This document shows, in pieces, positions 35,158 to 46,831 of a stretch of DNA of 56,184 bases (within the stretch, counting starts at the first letter, position 1; every line of letters begins with the position of its first letter). The notes under the pieces are model-generated. The model saw only the letters and a list, made by a program, of their open reading frames with translations. It had not been told where the DNA came from and did no database searches. The translations under genes were made by a program, and so were the position numbers. Where the stretch lies: contig DAOUQP010000002.1 in assembly GCA_030625575.1 (NCBI GenBank), positions 1 through 56,184 on the forward strand, written 5' to 3'. The stretch is from Eubacteriales bacterium. GTDB lineage: Bacteria; Bacillota; Clostridia; Peptostreptococcales; Acidaminobacteraceae.

Positions 35158-36906
35158 TTATTCTTCCTCCTGCAAAGCTTCTTCAATAAGTTGTTTTTTA
35201 TAAATATCGTAGTAGAGACCATCGGTTTTTATGAGTTCATTATGTGTACCGTATTCTATAATTTTTCCTTCATCGAGAACTGCAATAGCATCTAGATTTT
35301 TAAGAGTCGAGATTCTATGCGATATTACAATAGCTGTTCTTGAAGATAATTCAGTTTTAAGGTGTTTTAGTATTCGTTCCTCAGTATCCGTATCTACAGC
35401 TGACAATGAGTCGTCTAGCACCAATATCTTAGGTTGTTTATAAAGAGCCCTTGCTATAGATACTCTTTGCTTTTGCCCTCCCGACAAGTTGATGCCTCTT
35501 TCGCCGAGAATGGTTTCAAAACCATCGGGAAAACTTTGTATTTCAGTATCTATCTGGCTTATATTTGCAGTGTATTGAATTTTTTCTTTATCGTCTATAA
35601 TATTGTTAGAAAAAGCGATGTTGCTTTCTATTGAAGTTGAAAACAAAAAATTATCTTGAGGAACAACACCGAATAGATTCCTTATATCTTTTGTAGAGTA
35701 GGACAAAAAATCTTTATTTCCTATAAATATCATATTTTTTTCTACTTGATAAAGCCGAGTCAATAAATTTATTATTGTTGTCTTACCGCTTCCGGTGCGA
35801 CCAAGGATTCCTAGAGAAGAACCTGTAGGAATGGTAAGATTGATATTATTTAAAACATCTATATTTGTATCAGGATATTTAAAGGTTAAATTTCTAAATT
35901 CAATATCAAAGTTTTCAATATTTTCATCAGCATAATCTTCAATATTAGATTTTGAATCAAGAAGTACATTTATCCGTTTCATAGATGCCATTCCTCTTTG
36001 GAGGACATTTACTACAAAACCTATAGCCATCATGGGCCATGTCAATATTTCTATGTATGAGATGAATGCGACAAAATCACCAAGGGTCATTGTTTGATTG
36101 ATAACCAATTTAGAACCATAGGTTAGTATTATCAATAAACTGATTGTTGAAATTAAAGTTATTAGTGGATGCATTGCACCGAATAGTTTAACGAGTTTCA
36201 TATTTGATTTTAAATTTGCCATATTGTAAGTATTAAAATCATCTAAATCATATTTTTCTTGAGAGAATGATTTAATAACTCTAATTCCGGAAAAAGATTC
36301 TTGTACTTTTTCTGATAAATTTGAAAAAGATTCTTGTACAGATTTAAATCTTTGTTGAATGATCTTGCCAAAAAATCCTACTGTTATAGCAATGATTGGC
36401 ATAGGGAGTAAAGCTAGAAGAGTAAGCTTAAGATTGAGATTTGTCGCCATGATTATGATTGTCATAATTGATAAAAAAATCGCATCTACTACCATTACAA
36501 TGCCAGGACCAAATGCCATCTTGACAGCACTTAAATCATTCGTTGCATGAGCCATCAAATCTCCAGTTTTATTTTTATTGAAAAAACTTTGGTCGAGTGA
36601 TTCAATATGTTTGAAAAGTTTATTTCTAAGCCAGAATTCGAGCTCTCTAGAACTTGTTATAATAAGGATACGCCATAGATATCTCGATGAAGCTATTCCG
36701 ATAGCTACTACTAATATCATTGTTGGATATATCCATAAGTTTTCAGCATTTAAAGTTGAACCTATAATTGCATTAGTAAATGCTTTTAAAATTTGTGGTG
36801 TAATTAGTTGTAGAGCATCTACAATAATCAGTACAATAATACCTAGTAAGTATTTGTATTTTTTTTCTTTCAAGAAATCTAAAATATGTCTATAAGTGTG
36901 AATCAT
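35158..36906 (-). CDS. ABC exporter half-transporter, subunit with degenerate catalytic residue (YheI/LmrC-like)
   Basis: A 582-residue membrane-plus-ATPase protein. Walker A is LGRTGSGKTT and the signature INLSGGQKQRVSIARAL, but Walker B reads ILVLDDSLSAVDTDTE: Asp stands where the catalytic Glu belongs. That is the hallmark of one subunit of heterodimeric exporters such as BmrCD/YheIH, in which one ATP site is inactive. It is first in the pair. A minus-strand TATAAT (36924-36929) lies just upstream and GGAGG precedes the ATG. Confidence 0.88.
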   Translation of the reverse strand: MIHTYRHILDFLKEKKYKYLLGIIVLIIVDALQLITPQILKAFTNAIIGSTLNAENLWIYPTMILVVAIGIASSRYLWRILIITSSRELEFWLRNKLFKHIESLDQSFFNKNKTGDLMAHATNDLSAVKMAFGPGIVMVVDAIFLSIMTIIIMATNLNLKLTLLALLPMPIIAITVGFFGKIIQQRFKSVQESFSNLSEKVQESFSGIRVIKSFSQEKYDLDDFNTYNMANLKSNMKLVKLFGAMHPLITLISTISLLIILTYGSKLVINQTMTLGDFVAFISYIEILTWPMMAIGFVVNVLQRGMASMKRINVLLDSKSNIEDYADENIENFDIEFRNLTFKYPDTNIDVLNNINLTIPTGSSLGILGRTGSGKTTIINLLTRLYQVEKNMIFIGNKDFLSYSTKDIRNLFGVVPQDNFLFSTSIESNIAFSNNIIDDKEKIQYTANISQIDTEIQSFPDGFETILGERGINLSGGQKQRVSIARALYKQPKILVLDDSLSAVDTDTEERILKHLKTELSSRTAIVISHRISTLKNLDAIAVLDEGKIIEYGTHNELIKTDGLYYDIYKKQLIEEALQEEE

Positions 36907-37003
36907 AATAAACCTCCAATGACATTATAACTATTACTATTCTATTTAAAATAATTCTATTAGTCTATGAAATGAAGAAAAAAAAAATAATATGTGAAAT
37001 CTG

Positions 37004-37030
37004 TTGACAATTGGAGAGAAATTTGATAAT
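37004..37030 (+). promoter_or_regulatory. Promoter of guaBA
   Basis: TTGACA (37004-37009) and GATAAT (37025-37030) with a 15-base spacer; the spacer is short, but the predicted start (about 37037) falls just ahead of the riboswitch. Confidence 0.65.
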
Positions 37031-37047
37031 TTTATATGCAATTATAG

Positions 37048-38656
<1,609 letters not shown>

Positions 38657-38668
38657 TGAGGTTCTAGT

Positions 38669-40204
38669 ATGGAAAAAAGAGAATTGATTATTATAGTCGA
38701 TTTTGGTGGTCAATACAATCAACTGATTGCCAGAAGAGTTAGAGAAAACAAAGTTTATTCAGAAGTATATTCATATAAAAATGCTTTGAAAGCAGTAAAA
38801 GAAAAAAATCCTAAAGGTATAATTTTTACAGGTGGTCCCAATTCTGTTTATTTAGAAGATGCACCGGGAATTGAAAAAGAAATCTTTGAACTTGGGATAC
38901 CGGTCTTAGGAATATGTTACGGGATGCAATTAATGGCTGAAGTTTTAGGCGGAAAAGTTCAAAAGGCATCTAATAGAGAATATGGAAAGATTGAATTGAA
39001 CATTAATGATAATGATGGATTATTTAATGAAATAACAAATAATTCGACATGTTGGATGTCTCACTTCGATTATGTTGAAGCGGTTCCTGATGGTTTTGAA
39101 ATTACAGCGAACACTGAAAACACAGAAATCGCCGCAATGAAAGATGATGATAAAAAGCTCTATGGAGTACAATTTCATGCAGAAGTTGAACATACTCCTT
39201 TTGGAAGACAATTAATAAAGAATTTCCTTTTTGACATTGCCGGATGCGCAGGCAACTGGGATATGGGTGATTTCATTAAGCAAGCTGTCAATGAGATTAA
39301 AGAAAAAGTCGGTAATCAAAAGGCTATCGTCGGACTATCGGGCGGAGTTGATTCATCTGTAGCATCTCTTTTAGTTCATGAAGCTATAGGAGATAATTTA
39401 ACTGCTATTTTTGTCGATCACGGATTACTTCGAAAAGACGAGGGAGACCAAGTTGAAGAAACTTTCAAAGGTGAATTCAACATGAATATTATAAGGGTCA
39501 ATGCGCAAGAAAGATTTTTAGGTAAGTTAAAAGGTGTTTCTGATCCTGAGAAAAAAAGAAAAATAATAGGTGAAGAATTTATTAGAGTGTTTGAAGAAGA
39601 AGCCAACAAACTTGAGGGAGTAAAATTTCTAGTACAGGGAACTGTTTACCCAGACGTTATCGAGTCTGGAACGGATACTGCGGAGGTTATCAAGTCTCAT
39701 CATAATGTTGGTGGATTGCCAGAAGATATGGATTTTAAATTGATTGAACCATTGAGACAATTATTTAAAGATGAAGTTAGAGAAGTAGGCTCAAAACTCG
39801 GTCTTAGAGAAGACCTTGTTTGGAGACAACCTTTCCCAGGACCTGGTCTTGCTATAAGAATCATGGGTGAAATTACAGATGAAGCTTTAGAACTCGTTAG
39901 AGAATCTGATTTTATCTTAAGAGATGAAGTTAAAAAAGCAGGACTTGAAAGAGATATCTGGCAGTACTTCACTGTGTTACCTAACATTAAATCAGTTGGA
40001 GTTATGGGAGACGAGCGAACATACTCTCATGCAATTGGAATTAGAGCGGTAACTTCGATAGATGGAATGACAAGCGACTGGGCCAAGATTCCTTATGAGG
40101 TGCTTGATAAAATCTCATCGAGAATTGTGAATGAAGTAGATAATGTGAATAGAATACTCTATGATATAACAAGTAAACCACCAAGTACAATTGAGTGGGA
40201 ATAA
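38669..40204 (+). CDS. guaA: GMP synthase (glutamine-hydrolysing)
   Basis: A 511-residue two-domain amidotransferase turning XMP into GMP. The class I glutaminase has C83 in [10 protein letters not shown] and the His/Glu of [11 protein letters not shown]; the ATP-pyrophosphatase has the P-loop [14 protein letters not shown] (from 222); the C-terminal dimer domain ends KPPSTIEWE, as is typical. Co-transcribed with guaB under the guanine riboswitch. Confidence 0.98.
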   Translation: MEKRELIIIVDFGGQYNQLIARRVRENKVYSEVYSYKNALKAVKEKNPKGIIFTGGPNSVYLEDAPGIEKEIFELGIPVLGICYGMQLMAEVLGGKVQKASNREYGKIELNINDNDGLFNEITNNSTCWMSHFDYVEAVPDGFEITANTENTEIAAMKDDDKKLYGVQFHAEVEHTPFGRQLIKNFLFDIAGCAGNWDMGDFIKQAVNEIKEKVGNQKAIVGLSGGVDSSVASLLVHEAIGDNLTAIFVDHGLLRKDEGDQVEETFKGEFNMNIIRVNAQERFLGKLKGVSDPEKKRKIIGEEFIRVFEEEANKLEGVKFLVQGTVYPDVIESGTDTAEVIKSHHNVGGLPEDMDFKLIEPLRQLFKDEVREVGSKLGLREDLVWRQPFPGPGLAIRIMGEITDEALELVRESDFILRDEVKKAGLERDIWQYFTVLPNIKSVGVMGDERTYSHAIGIRAVTSIDGMTSDWAKIPYEVLDKISSRIVNEVDNVNRILYDITSKPPSTIEWE

Positions 40205-40215
40205 TATAAAGTAAA

Positions 40216-40251
40216 CAAAAGCGGGAACTGTATGATCAGTACCCGCTTTTG
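40216..40251 (+). terminator. Terminator of guaBA
   Basis: CAAAAGCGGG (40216-40225) pairs with CCCGCTTTTG (40242-40251); the right arm supplies the T run. Confidence 0.8.
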
Positions 40252-40280
40252 CTATTGAATTAATTTACTTCAAAAAATGC

Positions 40281-40308
40281 AAAAGAACATTTTAACAAAT
40301 GTTCTTTT
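40281..40308. repeat. Perfect 12-bp inverted repeat in the guaA-hesB gap
   Basis: AAAAGAACATTT and AAATGTTCTTTT flank TAAC. On the minus strand it is followed by GCATTTTTT, so it could be a terminator in that direction, but no minus gene ends here. The rest of this 345-base gap is AT-rich and shows only the guaA terminator and the next promoter. Confidence 0.5.
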
Positions 40309-40488
40309 ACAATGCCATATTAGTAGGGATTCAGATGAGATAAACTAATATAATTAGCTTATCTACTATAGTTTATTATATTTTCTTAATAAATGAAAGA
40401 GAAATTTATAAAAAATTGATTTATTAGAATATTGGAATATAATAATATTAGTGAAATTGAATATTAAGAGAAATATTAATGAAAATAC

Positions 40489-40517
40489 TTTACAATTAAA
40501 ATGATTTGATTTATACT
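40489..40517 (+). promoter_or_regulatory. Promoter of the HesB-like selenoprotein gene
   Basis: TTTACA (40489-40494) and TATACT (40512-40517) with a 17-base spacer, about 33 bases before the start codon. Confidence 0.75.
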
Positions 40518-40549
40518 ATAACGAGTTTAGGAAATAGGAGGTATTTAAA

Positions 40550-40864
40550 TTGAAAATTTATTCAAATGCTGAAACAGCAAATGAAATTAAAAAGATAATT
40601 GATGCTCAATCTGAACAACCAAAGAATGTAAGAATATTTATTTCTGGAATGGGCTGAGCGGGTCCAAGTTTTGGTTTAGCTCTGGATGAGTTAAAGGAAG
40701 ATGACATGAACCACGTTTACGAAGATATTTCATTCGTTATGGAAAATATGATATTTGAACAATTTGGTGATTTCAAAGTTGAGTTTTTAGGTGGAGGATA
40801 TTTAGTTGCTCCAAATGAACAAGAACCGACTGATTGCAGTTCATGCAGTGGTTCATGTAGTTAA
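40550..40864 (+). CDS. HesB-like selenoprotein
   Basis: A 104-residue protein starting at TTG 40550 after AGGAGG. An in-frame TGA at 40655-40657 encodes Sec36 in FISGMG-U-AGPSFGLALDE; related HesB/IscA-like proteins carry Cys there, and the sequence after TGA continues in the same family (EDISFVMENMIFEQFGDFKV). The C-terminus is Cys-rich (CSSCSGSC), giving further metal or redox ligands. HesB-like selenoproteins are known in selenium-using anaerobes; their role is unproven, though the family links to iron-sulfur chemistry. It has its own promoter and terminator and is convergent with a LysR gene. Confidence 0.9.
40655..40682 (+). promoter_or_regulatory. Selenocysteine UGA and candidate SECIS hairpin in the HesB-like gene
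   Basis: GAGC (40656-40659, including the GA of TGA) pairs with GCTC (40679-40682); an internal loop follows, then CCAA (40664-40667) pairs with TTGG (40671-40674) around GTT. A stem rising from the UGA itself with a small apical loop matches bacterial SECIS layout. Confidence 0.55.
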
Positions 40865-40869
40865 TCAAG

Positions 40870-40896
40870 AAAAGCATTCGTTTAGAATGCTTTTTT
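40870..40896. terminator. Terminator between the selenoprotein and the LysR gene
   Basis: AAAAGCATTC (40870-40879) pairs with GAATGCTTTT (40885-40894), followed by T residues; it can serve both convergent genes. Confidence 0.88.
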
Positions 40897-41789
40897 CATT
40901 TTTTGTGTGAATCAACTATTGAAATAAATGCCCTGGCAGCTTGATTAAGGGGAGTTTTTTTATTGGTTATCAAAGAGATTTTTCTCTTTGGAATATCAAA
41001 AGTGGTTTTTATTATTATAAGTTTATCATTTTGATTATCTTGAATGACTTTTCTATCGGCGAATCCTATACCAAAACCTGCTTTAACTAAATCTACTATA
41101 AGATCGACGCTAATGAGTTCAACTTCAGGTTGCAGAGTTAAATTGGATTTAGAAAATATATCTTCTAGAAAAATTCTTGTACTCGTGTGTTTCTTCAAAG
41201 AGATAAATGGATACTTGTTAAAATCATCTAGTTTCAGAATCTTGTCTTTTAATATTTTATAGTGGTTGCTGGTAAAAAATATCTCATCTAAAGTGTAAAA
41301 ATCTATGTAGTTGAATCTCGAGTCTATTTTGTCGTAATCGTGATTGATGAATCCCAAGTCGAGTTGACCTGTTACAACTTCATGCTTGGTTTTTGGTGAA
41401 GGCTGATTGTCTATCAATAATTTGATTTTTGGATACCTCTGATGAAATTCTTCAAAGATATCTAAAAGGTAATGTTTACAAATGGTATCACTGGCTCCGA
41501 TTTTCAGCTCACCTATTTCAACAGCCTTATAGCTGTCGATAAAATTCTCAGCTATTGTAATTTCGGTGAAGGCGGTTTCCAAATGTTCGAATAAAATTTT
41601 ACCGCTTTGCGTTAAAGATATACGTTTACCATTTCTAAAAAACAGAGAAATTCCCAATTGTTTCTCAAGAAGTTTGATAGATTGAGAAACAGAAGATTGG
41701 GTTACAAAGAGAAAATCTGCGGCTCTTGAAAAACTCATATTTTTTGCGACATTATAAAAAACTTTGTATAGTTCATAATTTATATTCAT
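40896..41789 (-). CDS. LysR family transcriptional regulator
   Basis: A 297-residue LysR-type activator/repressor. The N-terminal helix-turn-helix is in NMSFSRAADFLFVTQSSVSQSIKLLEKQLGISLFFR (given as two parts: NMSFSRAADFLFVTQSS and VSQSIKLLEKQLG), followed by the two-lobed effector-binding domain (about 90-290; IGELKIGASDT start). Effector unknown. It is divergent from the purine operon with 97 bases between start codons and convergent with the selenoprotein, so its target could be either or itself. AGGAGGG precedes the ATG. Confidence 0.9.
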   Translation of the reverse strand: MNINYELYKVFYNVAKNMSFSRAADFLFVTQSSVSQSIKLLEKQLGISLFFRNGKRISLTQSGKILFEHLETAFTEITIAENFIDSYKAVEIGELKIGASDTICKHYLLDIFEEFHQRYPKIKLLIDNQPSPKTKHEVVTGQLDLGFINHDYDKIDSRFNYIDFYTLDEIFFTSNHYKILKDKILKLDDFNKYPFISLKKHTSTRIFLEDIFSKSNLTLQPEVELISVDLIVDLVKAGFGIGFADRKVIQDNQNDKLIIIKTTFDIPKRKISLITNKKTPLNQAARAFISIVDSHKK

Positions 41790-41811
41790 ATAAGCCCTCC
41801 TAATAACAAGT

Positions 41812-41826
41812 ATTAATTATATTAAT
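41812..41826. promoter_or_regulatory. Candidate LysR-type binding site between lysR and purL
   Basis: ATTAAT-TAT-ATTAAT contains T-N11-A (41813-41825), the LysR box pattern, in the divergent promoter region. The AT-rich background makes chance likely. Confidence 0.3.
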
Positions 41827-41886
41827 TATCATTATATATTAAAGGGTGATAAAATAAAAGTGAAATTAAATTATGGAGGAATCCTT

Positions 41887-44800
41887 ATGAATATAGTTAA
41901 AAGAGTTTATGTAAAAAAGAGAAATGGATTTGATGTGCATGCAGATAATTTGCGTGAAGAAATAAGAAGTATATTAGGAATCGATAGTTCGAATTTACAA
42001 ATAATCAATGTTTACGACATAGAAAATTTATCACAGCCGGATTTTGAAATGGCAGTTAGGGAAGTACTGTCTGAGCCGAATGTAGATGATTTTTTTTATT
42101 TTTTTGAAACAAAAGAAAATCAAAAGACTTTTAGAGTGGAATATTTGCCAGGGCAATATGATCAAAGGGCAGATTCGGCAGAGCAGTGTTTGATGCTTTT
42201 GAATAGCGAACTTAAACCTAAAATCAATGCCTCGCAGATATATGTATTTGACGATATTTCTGAAAAAGAATTGGTAGTGCTGAAAAAATATTTAATAAAT
42301 CCAGTTGATTCGAGAGAAATTGGACTTAGTGTTCCAAAAACACTGACAAGTGAAGCAAGTGTACCTAATGATATTAAAACATTGGAAGGATTTATAGAAT
42401 TCAATGAGAGCGAGCTAAAGAATTTGATTGTTGAGTTAGGTCTCGCTATGACTATAGATGATTTAAAGGCTACTCAAAAGTATTTTAAATCTGAAAGTAA
42501 AAATCCTACATTGACAGAGATAAAGGTTTTGGATACATATTGGTCGGATCATTGCCGTCATACAACATTTATGACAAGCATAAAATTTGTTGATATGAAT
42601 GAAAACAATATTGAAGTTTTAGATGAAACTTATACGAAATATCTTGAAACTAGAAAAAATCTAGGAAGAGAGAATAAAGATGTAACTCTTATGGACTTGG
42701 CTACAATAAATATGAGAGATATGAAAGTAAAGGGAAAACTTGACGACCTTGAAGTATCCGAAGAAATAAATGCTTGCAGCATAGTAGCTTCAGTTGATAT
42801 TGATGATCGTGAAGAAGAATATTTGATTATGTTTAAAAATGAAACTCATAATCATCCGACAGAGATTGAACCTTTTGGTGGTGCTGCAACTTGTTTGGGC
42901 GGTGCAATCAGAGATCCGCTATCTGGCAGAAGTTATGTTTATCAATCTATGAGAATCAGCGGCTCTGGTGATCCAAGAGTACCTGTAGAGATGACTATTC
43001 CAGGAAAATTAGCTCAAAGATCTATTACTATTGGAGCAGCCAAAGGTTTTAGTTCGTATGGAAATCAAATTGGACTTAACACTGGATATGTCAGAGAATA
43101 TTATAATCAAGGTTTTCTTGCTAAAAGAATGGAAGTTGGATTTGTAATCGGCGCTACTCCTAGAAAAGATGTTTTAAGAGACGTTCCAGCAGAGGGAGAC
43201 TTAGTGGTCGTAGTTGGTGGAAGAACAGGTCGTGATGGAGTTGGAGGAGCAACAGGATCTTCTAAAATACATGATCAAAAGTCGATAGAAGTTTCAGGAG
43301 CCGAAGTGCAAAAAGGCAATCCTCCTATCGAGCGAAAAATACAAAGGTTGTTTAGGAATCCTAAAATCAGTGGTTTAATTAAAAGAAGTAATGATTTTGG
43401 TGCTGGTGGTGTTTCAGTAGCTATTGGGGAAATCGCCGATTCGGTGGAAGTCAATCTTGATTTAATGCCGAAAAAATATGAGGGATTAGATGGTACGGAA
43501 CTTTCAATCAGTGAATCTCAAGAGAGAATGGCTGTTGTAATAGCTAAAGAAAATATAGATGACTTCATTGAAGGATGTAAAAAAGAAAATTTAGAAGTAA
43601 GCGTTGTAGCTAAAGTAACAAACGATAATCGTTTTAGATTGATATGGAGAGGCAATACCATTTTAGATTTAGACAGAGAGTTTTTAAATTCTGCAGGTGC
43701 GAAATCATATGGTGGAGTCAAAATATCGGCAGTAGAAATGAATGAATATCCTTTAGAGCCATTTGAAGATTTATATGATGGTTTAAACGATATCAATGAA
43801 GCATCACAAAGAGGTTTAGTAGAGCAATTTGACAATTCCATAGGTAGAAACAATGTTCTATCTTTCCATGGTGGAGAACATCTAATGACTCCTATCCAAG
43901 GAATGGTATCAAAGATACCTGTTGAAAAAGGAGAAACCAATACTGTTTCAATTGTAAGTAATGGATACAATCCCAAGATTGGAAAATGGAGTTCTTTCCA
44001 CGGTGGAATGTACTCTGTAGTTGAATCTTTATCTAAACAAGTTGCATTAGGTGGAAAGATAGATAAGGTTAGATTTACCTTCCAAGAGTACTTCGAAAGA
44101 CTTGGAAACGACCCGGTTAGATGGGGAAAACCATTTAGCGCTTTATTGGGAGCGAACTCAGTAATGGATTATTTTGATCTAGCTTCAGTCGGTGGAAAGG
44201 ATTCAATGTCGGGAACTTATTCTTATGGTGATGTAAGAATAGATGTACCTCCTACATTGATATCATTTGCTGTAAGTATTGGGAATATCAAAGACGTCAT
44301 TAGTCCAGAATTTAAATCAAAAGATAATTCAATCGCTTTATTTGAAGCAAAGAGAAATGCAGATCATACTTTTGATTTTGAAAATCTAGAAAAAATATAT
44401 AAAGAAATAGAAGAGTTAAACAGCAAAGGCATAATTAAATCCGCATATGTTGTCGAAGAACATGGAATTGGCAGTGCAATTGCAAAAATGACCTTTGGTA
44501 ATCATATAGGTGCAAAAGTCGATTGTGATACTGCGAAGGATTTATATGCATCGATAGTTGTCGAAATGGAAAAAGGTTACGAAATTGATAATGGAACTAT
44601 TATTGGAGAAACAATTGAAAAACAAGTTATTCAAATAAATGAAAAAACCTATAAAATTGAAGACTTGATCAACACTTGGGAAAAACCTTTGGAAAAAGTT
44701 TTCCCGACAGAGAAAAAAGTAGAAGGAGTATCTAAGAAATTCAATTTTTATACACCTTCAATAGTTACCAGTAGCTTGGGAATAGTAAAGCCAAAAGTAT

Positions 44801-45585
44801 TTATTCCGGTTTTCCCAGGTACCAATTGTGAATATGATACGTCTTATAAGTTTGAACAAGCAGGCGCAGATGTAGACACATTCATATTCAAGAATTTAAA
44901 GAGTTCAGACATCGATGAATCTATCGATGAGATAGTAAAAAGAATTAAAAAATCTCAGATAATAACTTTAGCTGGAGGATTTTCGGCAGGAGATGAACCA
45001 GAGGGGTCAGGTAAGTTCATTGCTTCTGTTCTTAAAAATCCAAGAATTAAAGAAGCGTTAATGGATTTATTGAATAACAGAGATGGACTTATGCTAGGCG
45101 TTTGTAACGGCTTTCAAGCACTGATTAAATTAGGTTTGGTGCCATATGGAGACATCAGGACATTAGGAGAAAATGATCCGACTTTGACATTTAATAAACT
45201 AGGAAGACATGTAGCCCAAATGGTATATACAAAAGCAACTTCTAATAAATCTCCATGGATGATGTATTCTGATCCAAATCTAGTTTATAAAACTCCAGTA
45301 TCTCATGGAGAAGGAAGATTTGTTGCAGATGAAAAGATGCTTAAATGGTTAGAAGAAAACGGGCAGATTGCAATGCAGTATGTCGATGAATTTGGTAACC
45401 CGACATATGACACAAGGTATAATCCAAATGGATCTGTTCATGCAATCGAAGCAATAACAAGTCCTGATGGAAGAATTTTAGGAAAGATGGGACATAATGA
45501 GCGAATTGACAACCAACTTGCAATCAATGTTCCAAGTAAAGAGGATTTAAAACTCTTTAAAGCAGGAGTAGATTATTTTAAATAA
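41887..45585 (+). CDS. purL: Phosphoribosylformylglycinamidine synthase, single-chain PurL
   Basis: A 1232-residue enzyme that turns FGAR, glutamine and ATP into FGAM. It is the large one-chain form with an N-terminal PurS-like domain, two AIR-synthase-like halves (DTYWSDHCRHTTFMT, FKNETHNHPTEIEPFGGAAT, SVGGKDSMSGTY) and a C-terminal glutaminase (FPGTNCEYDTSYKFEQAGAD; nucleophile C1073 in MLGVCNGFQAL; His in VSHGEGRF). Bacillus uses separate PurS/Q/L. ATG 41887 follows GGAGGA; the longer frame from 41860 lacks support. First gene of an eight-gene operon. Confidence 0.97.
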   Translation: MNIVKRVYVKKRNGFDVHADNLREEIRSILGIDSSNLQIINVYDIENLSQPDFEMAVREVLSEPNVDDFFYFFETKENQKTFRVEYLPGQYDQRADSAEQCLMLLNSELKPKINASQIYVFDDISEKELVVLKKYLINPVDSREIGLSVPKTLTSEASVPNDIKTLEGFIEFNESELKNLIVELGLAMTIDDLKATQKYFKSESKNPTLTEIKVLDTYWSDHCRHTTFMTSIKFVDMNENNIEVLDETYTKYLETRKNLGRENKDVTLMDLATINMRDMKVKGKLDDLEVSEEINACSIVASVDIDDREEEYLIMFKNETHNHPTEIEPFGGAATCLGGAIRDPLSGRSYVYQSMRISGSGDPRVPVEMTIPGKLAQRSITIGAAKGFSSYGNQIGLNTGYVREYYNQGFLAKRMEVGFVIGATPRKDVLRDVPAEGDLVVVVGGRTGRDGVGGATGSSKIHDQKSIEVSGAEVQKGNPPIERKIQRLFRNPKISGLIKRSNDFGAGGVSVAIGEIADSVEVNLDLMPKKYEGLDGTELSISESQERMAVVIAKENIDDFIEGCKKENLEVSVVAKVTNDNRFRLIWRGNTILDLDREFLNSAGAKSYGGVKISAVEMNEYPLEPFEDLYDGLNDINEASQRGLVEQFDNSIGRNNVLSFHGGEHLMTPIQGMVSKIPVEKGETNTVSIVSNGYNPKIGKWSSFHGGMYSVVESLSKQVALGGKIDKVRFTFQEYFERLGNDPVRWGKPFSALLGANSVMDYFDLASVGGKDSMSGTYSYGDVRIDVPPTLISFAVSIGNIKDVISPEFKSKDNSIALFEAKRNADHTFDFENLEKIYKEIEELNSKGIIKSAYVVEEHGIGSAIAKMTFGNHIGAKVDCDTAKDLYASIVVEMEKGYEIDNGTIIGETIEKQVIQINEKTYKIEDLINTWEKPLEKVFPTEKKVEGVSKKFNFYTPSIVTSSLGIVKPKVFIPVFPGTNCEYDTSYKFEQAGADVDTFIFKNLKSSDIDESIDEIVKRIKKSQIITLAGGFSAGDEPEGSGKFIASVLKNPRIKEALMDLLNNRDGLMLGVCNGFQALIKLGLVPYGDIRTLGENDPTLTFNKLGRHVAQMVYTKATSNKSPWMMYSDPNLVYKTPVSHGEGRFVADEKMLKWLEENGQIAMQYVDEFGNPTYDTRYNPNGSVHAIEAITSPDGRILGKMGHNERIDNQLAINVPSKEDLKLFKAGVDYFK

Positions 45586-45604
45586 ATAGAAAGAGGTGTT
45601 AATT

Positions 45605-46102
45605 GTGAAAATTGGAATTGTAATGGGTAGTGATTCAGATTTTGAAATTGTAAAGAAAAGTTTAGACATACTTAAGGAATTTAATATCAGCGTCGAAGTT
45701 AGAGTGTTATCAGCACATAGAACAAGTGATGAAGCTTTGGAATTTGCTAAAAACGCTGAAAATAACGGGATGGAATTATTGATTGGAGCTGCAGGAAAAG
45801 CAGCGCATTTGCCGGGAGTTTTAGCTTCGGTAACGACTTTGCCGGTGATAGGATTGCCAATAAAATCATCTACTATGGATGGACTTGATTCTCTTTTGTC
45901 GATTGTTCAGATGCCAAAAGGAATTCCTGTTGCAACAGTAGCGATAAACGGTGCAGAAAATGCTGCTCTTTTAGCGGTGCAAATTCTTTCAGTTAAATAC
46001 GACGAATTGAAACAATCCATGAAAGATTATCGCGAAATAATGCGATTGGAAGTTTTAAAGAAAAATGATAAAATTGTTGAAATTACAAAAGAATATTTAT
46101 AG
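45605..46102 (+). CDS. purE: N5-carboxyaminoimidazole ribonucleotide mutase PurE (class I type)
   Basis: A 165-residue octameric enzyme moving the carboxyl of N5-CAIR to give CAIR. It has [14 protein letters not shown] at the phosphate site, [24 protein letters not shown] and the class [18 protein letters not shown] chose GTG 45605, six bases after AAGAGGTG. No purK, its usual ATP-dependent partner, lies in this operon. Confidence 0.93.
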   Translation: MKIGIVMGSDSDFEIVKKSLDILKEFNISVEVRVLSAHRTSDEALEFAKNAENNGMELLIGAAGKAAHLPGVLASVTTLPVIGLPIKSSTMDGLDSLLSIVQMPKGIPVATVAINGAENAALLAVQILSVKYDELKQSMKDYREIMRLEVLKKNDKIVEITKEYL

Positions 46103-46113
46103 GAGGAATAAAA

Positions 46114-46818
46114 ATGGAAAAAAAAGAAATGTTATATGAGGGTAAAGCAAAAAAAGTATATAAGACAGATGAGAGTGAATTGTTTATAATAGAATATAAA
46201 GATGATGCAACAGCGTTTAATGGAGAGAAAAAAGGAACTATTGTAGGTAAAGGTGTAATAAACAATAAAATGTCGGCGTTAATGTTTCAAATATTAGAAG
46301 AGAAAGGTATTCCAACACATTTTGTTGAACTACTTAGCGATAGAGAATCTCTTGTGAAAAGCGTAAAAATTTTACCGCTTGAAGTTATCATCAGAAATAT
46401 AACTGCAGGTTCATTTTCTAAAAGATATGGTGTTGAAGAAGGAATCGTTCTTCCTTTTCCAACTGTAGAATTCAGTTATAAAGATGACGATCTTGGAGAT
46501 CCGCTTATGAATGAATATCACGCTTTAGCTTTGGAACTTGCAACAAAAGAGCAGATAGAAACTATTAAAGCCTATGCATTTGAGATCAACAAGATAATGA
46601 AAGAATTCTTTTTAGAAAGAAACATTAAACTGGTTGATTTTAAATTGGAATTTGGAGTTCATAAAGGCGAAGTGATTCTAGCTGATGAGATTTCTCCAGA
46701 TACTTGTAGATTTTGGGATAGAGAGACAAATAAAAAATTAGATAAAGATCGTTTTAGAAGAGATTTAGGAGACGTTGAAGGCGCTTATCAAGAAATTATG
46801 AAACGACTAAATATTTAA
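46114..46818 (+). CDS. purC: SAICAR synthetase PurC
   Basis: A 234-residue ligase joining CAIR and aspartate. Landmarks: [13 protein letters not shown], the [17 protein letters not shown] nucleotide site, [22 protein letters not shown] and [20 protein letters not shown] precedes ATG 46114, 11 bases after purE. Confidence 0.97.
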   Translation: MEKKEMLYEGKAKKVYKTDESELFIIEYKDDATAFNGEKKGTIVGKGVINNKMSALMFQILEEKGIPTHFVELLSDRESLVKSVKILPLEVIIRNITAGSFSKRYGVEEGIVLPFPTVEFSYKDDDLGDPLMNEYHALALELATKEQIETIKAYAFEINKIMKEFFLERNIKLVDFKLEFGVHKGEVILADEISPDTCRFWDRETNKKLDKDRFRRDLGDVEGAYQEIMKRLNI

Positions 46819-46831
46819 CTTGGAGGAAAGC

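Noticed and set aside
40655-40657. Stop codon ending a 35-residue peptide
   Set aside because: The sequence after TGA continues the HesB-like family in the same frame, and related proteins have Cys here.
41790-41886. Purine riboswitch or PurR box before purL
   Set aside because: The leader is too short for an aptamer and no CCGAAC-type PurR box is visible.
43518-43976. 152-residue open frame on the minus strand
   Set aside because: It is antisense to purL and has no recognisable domain or ribosome site.
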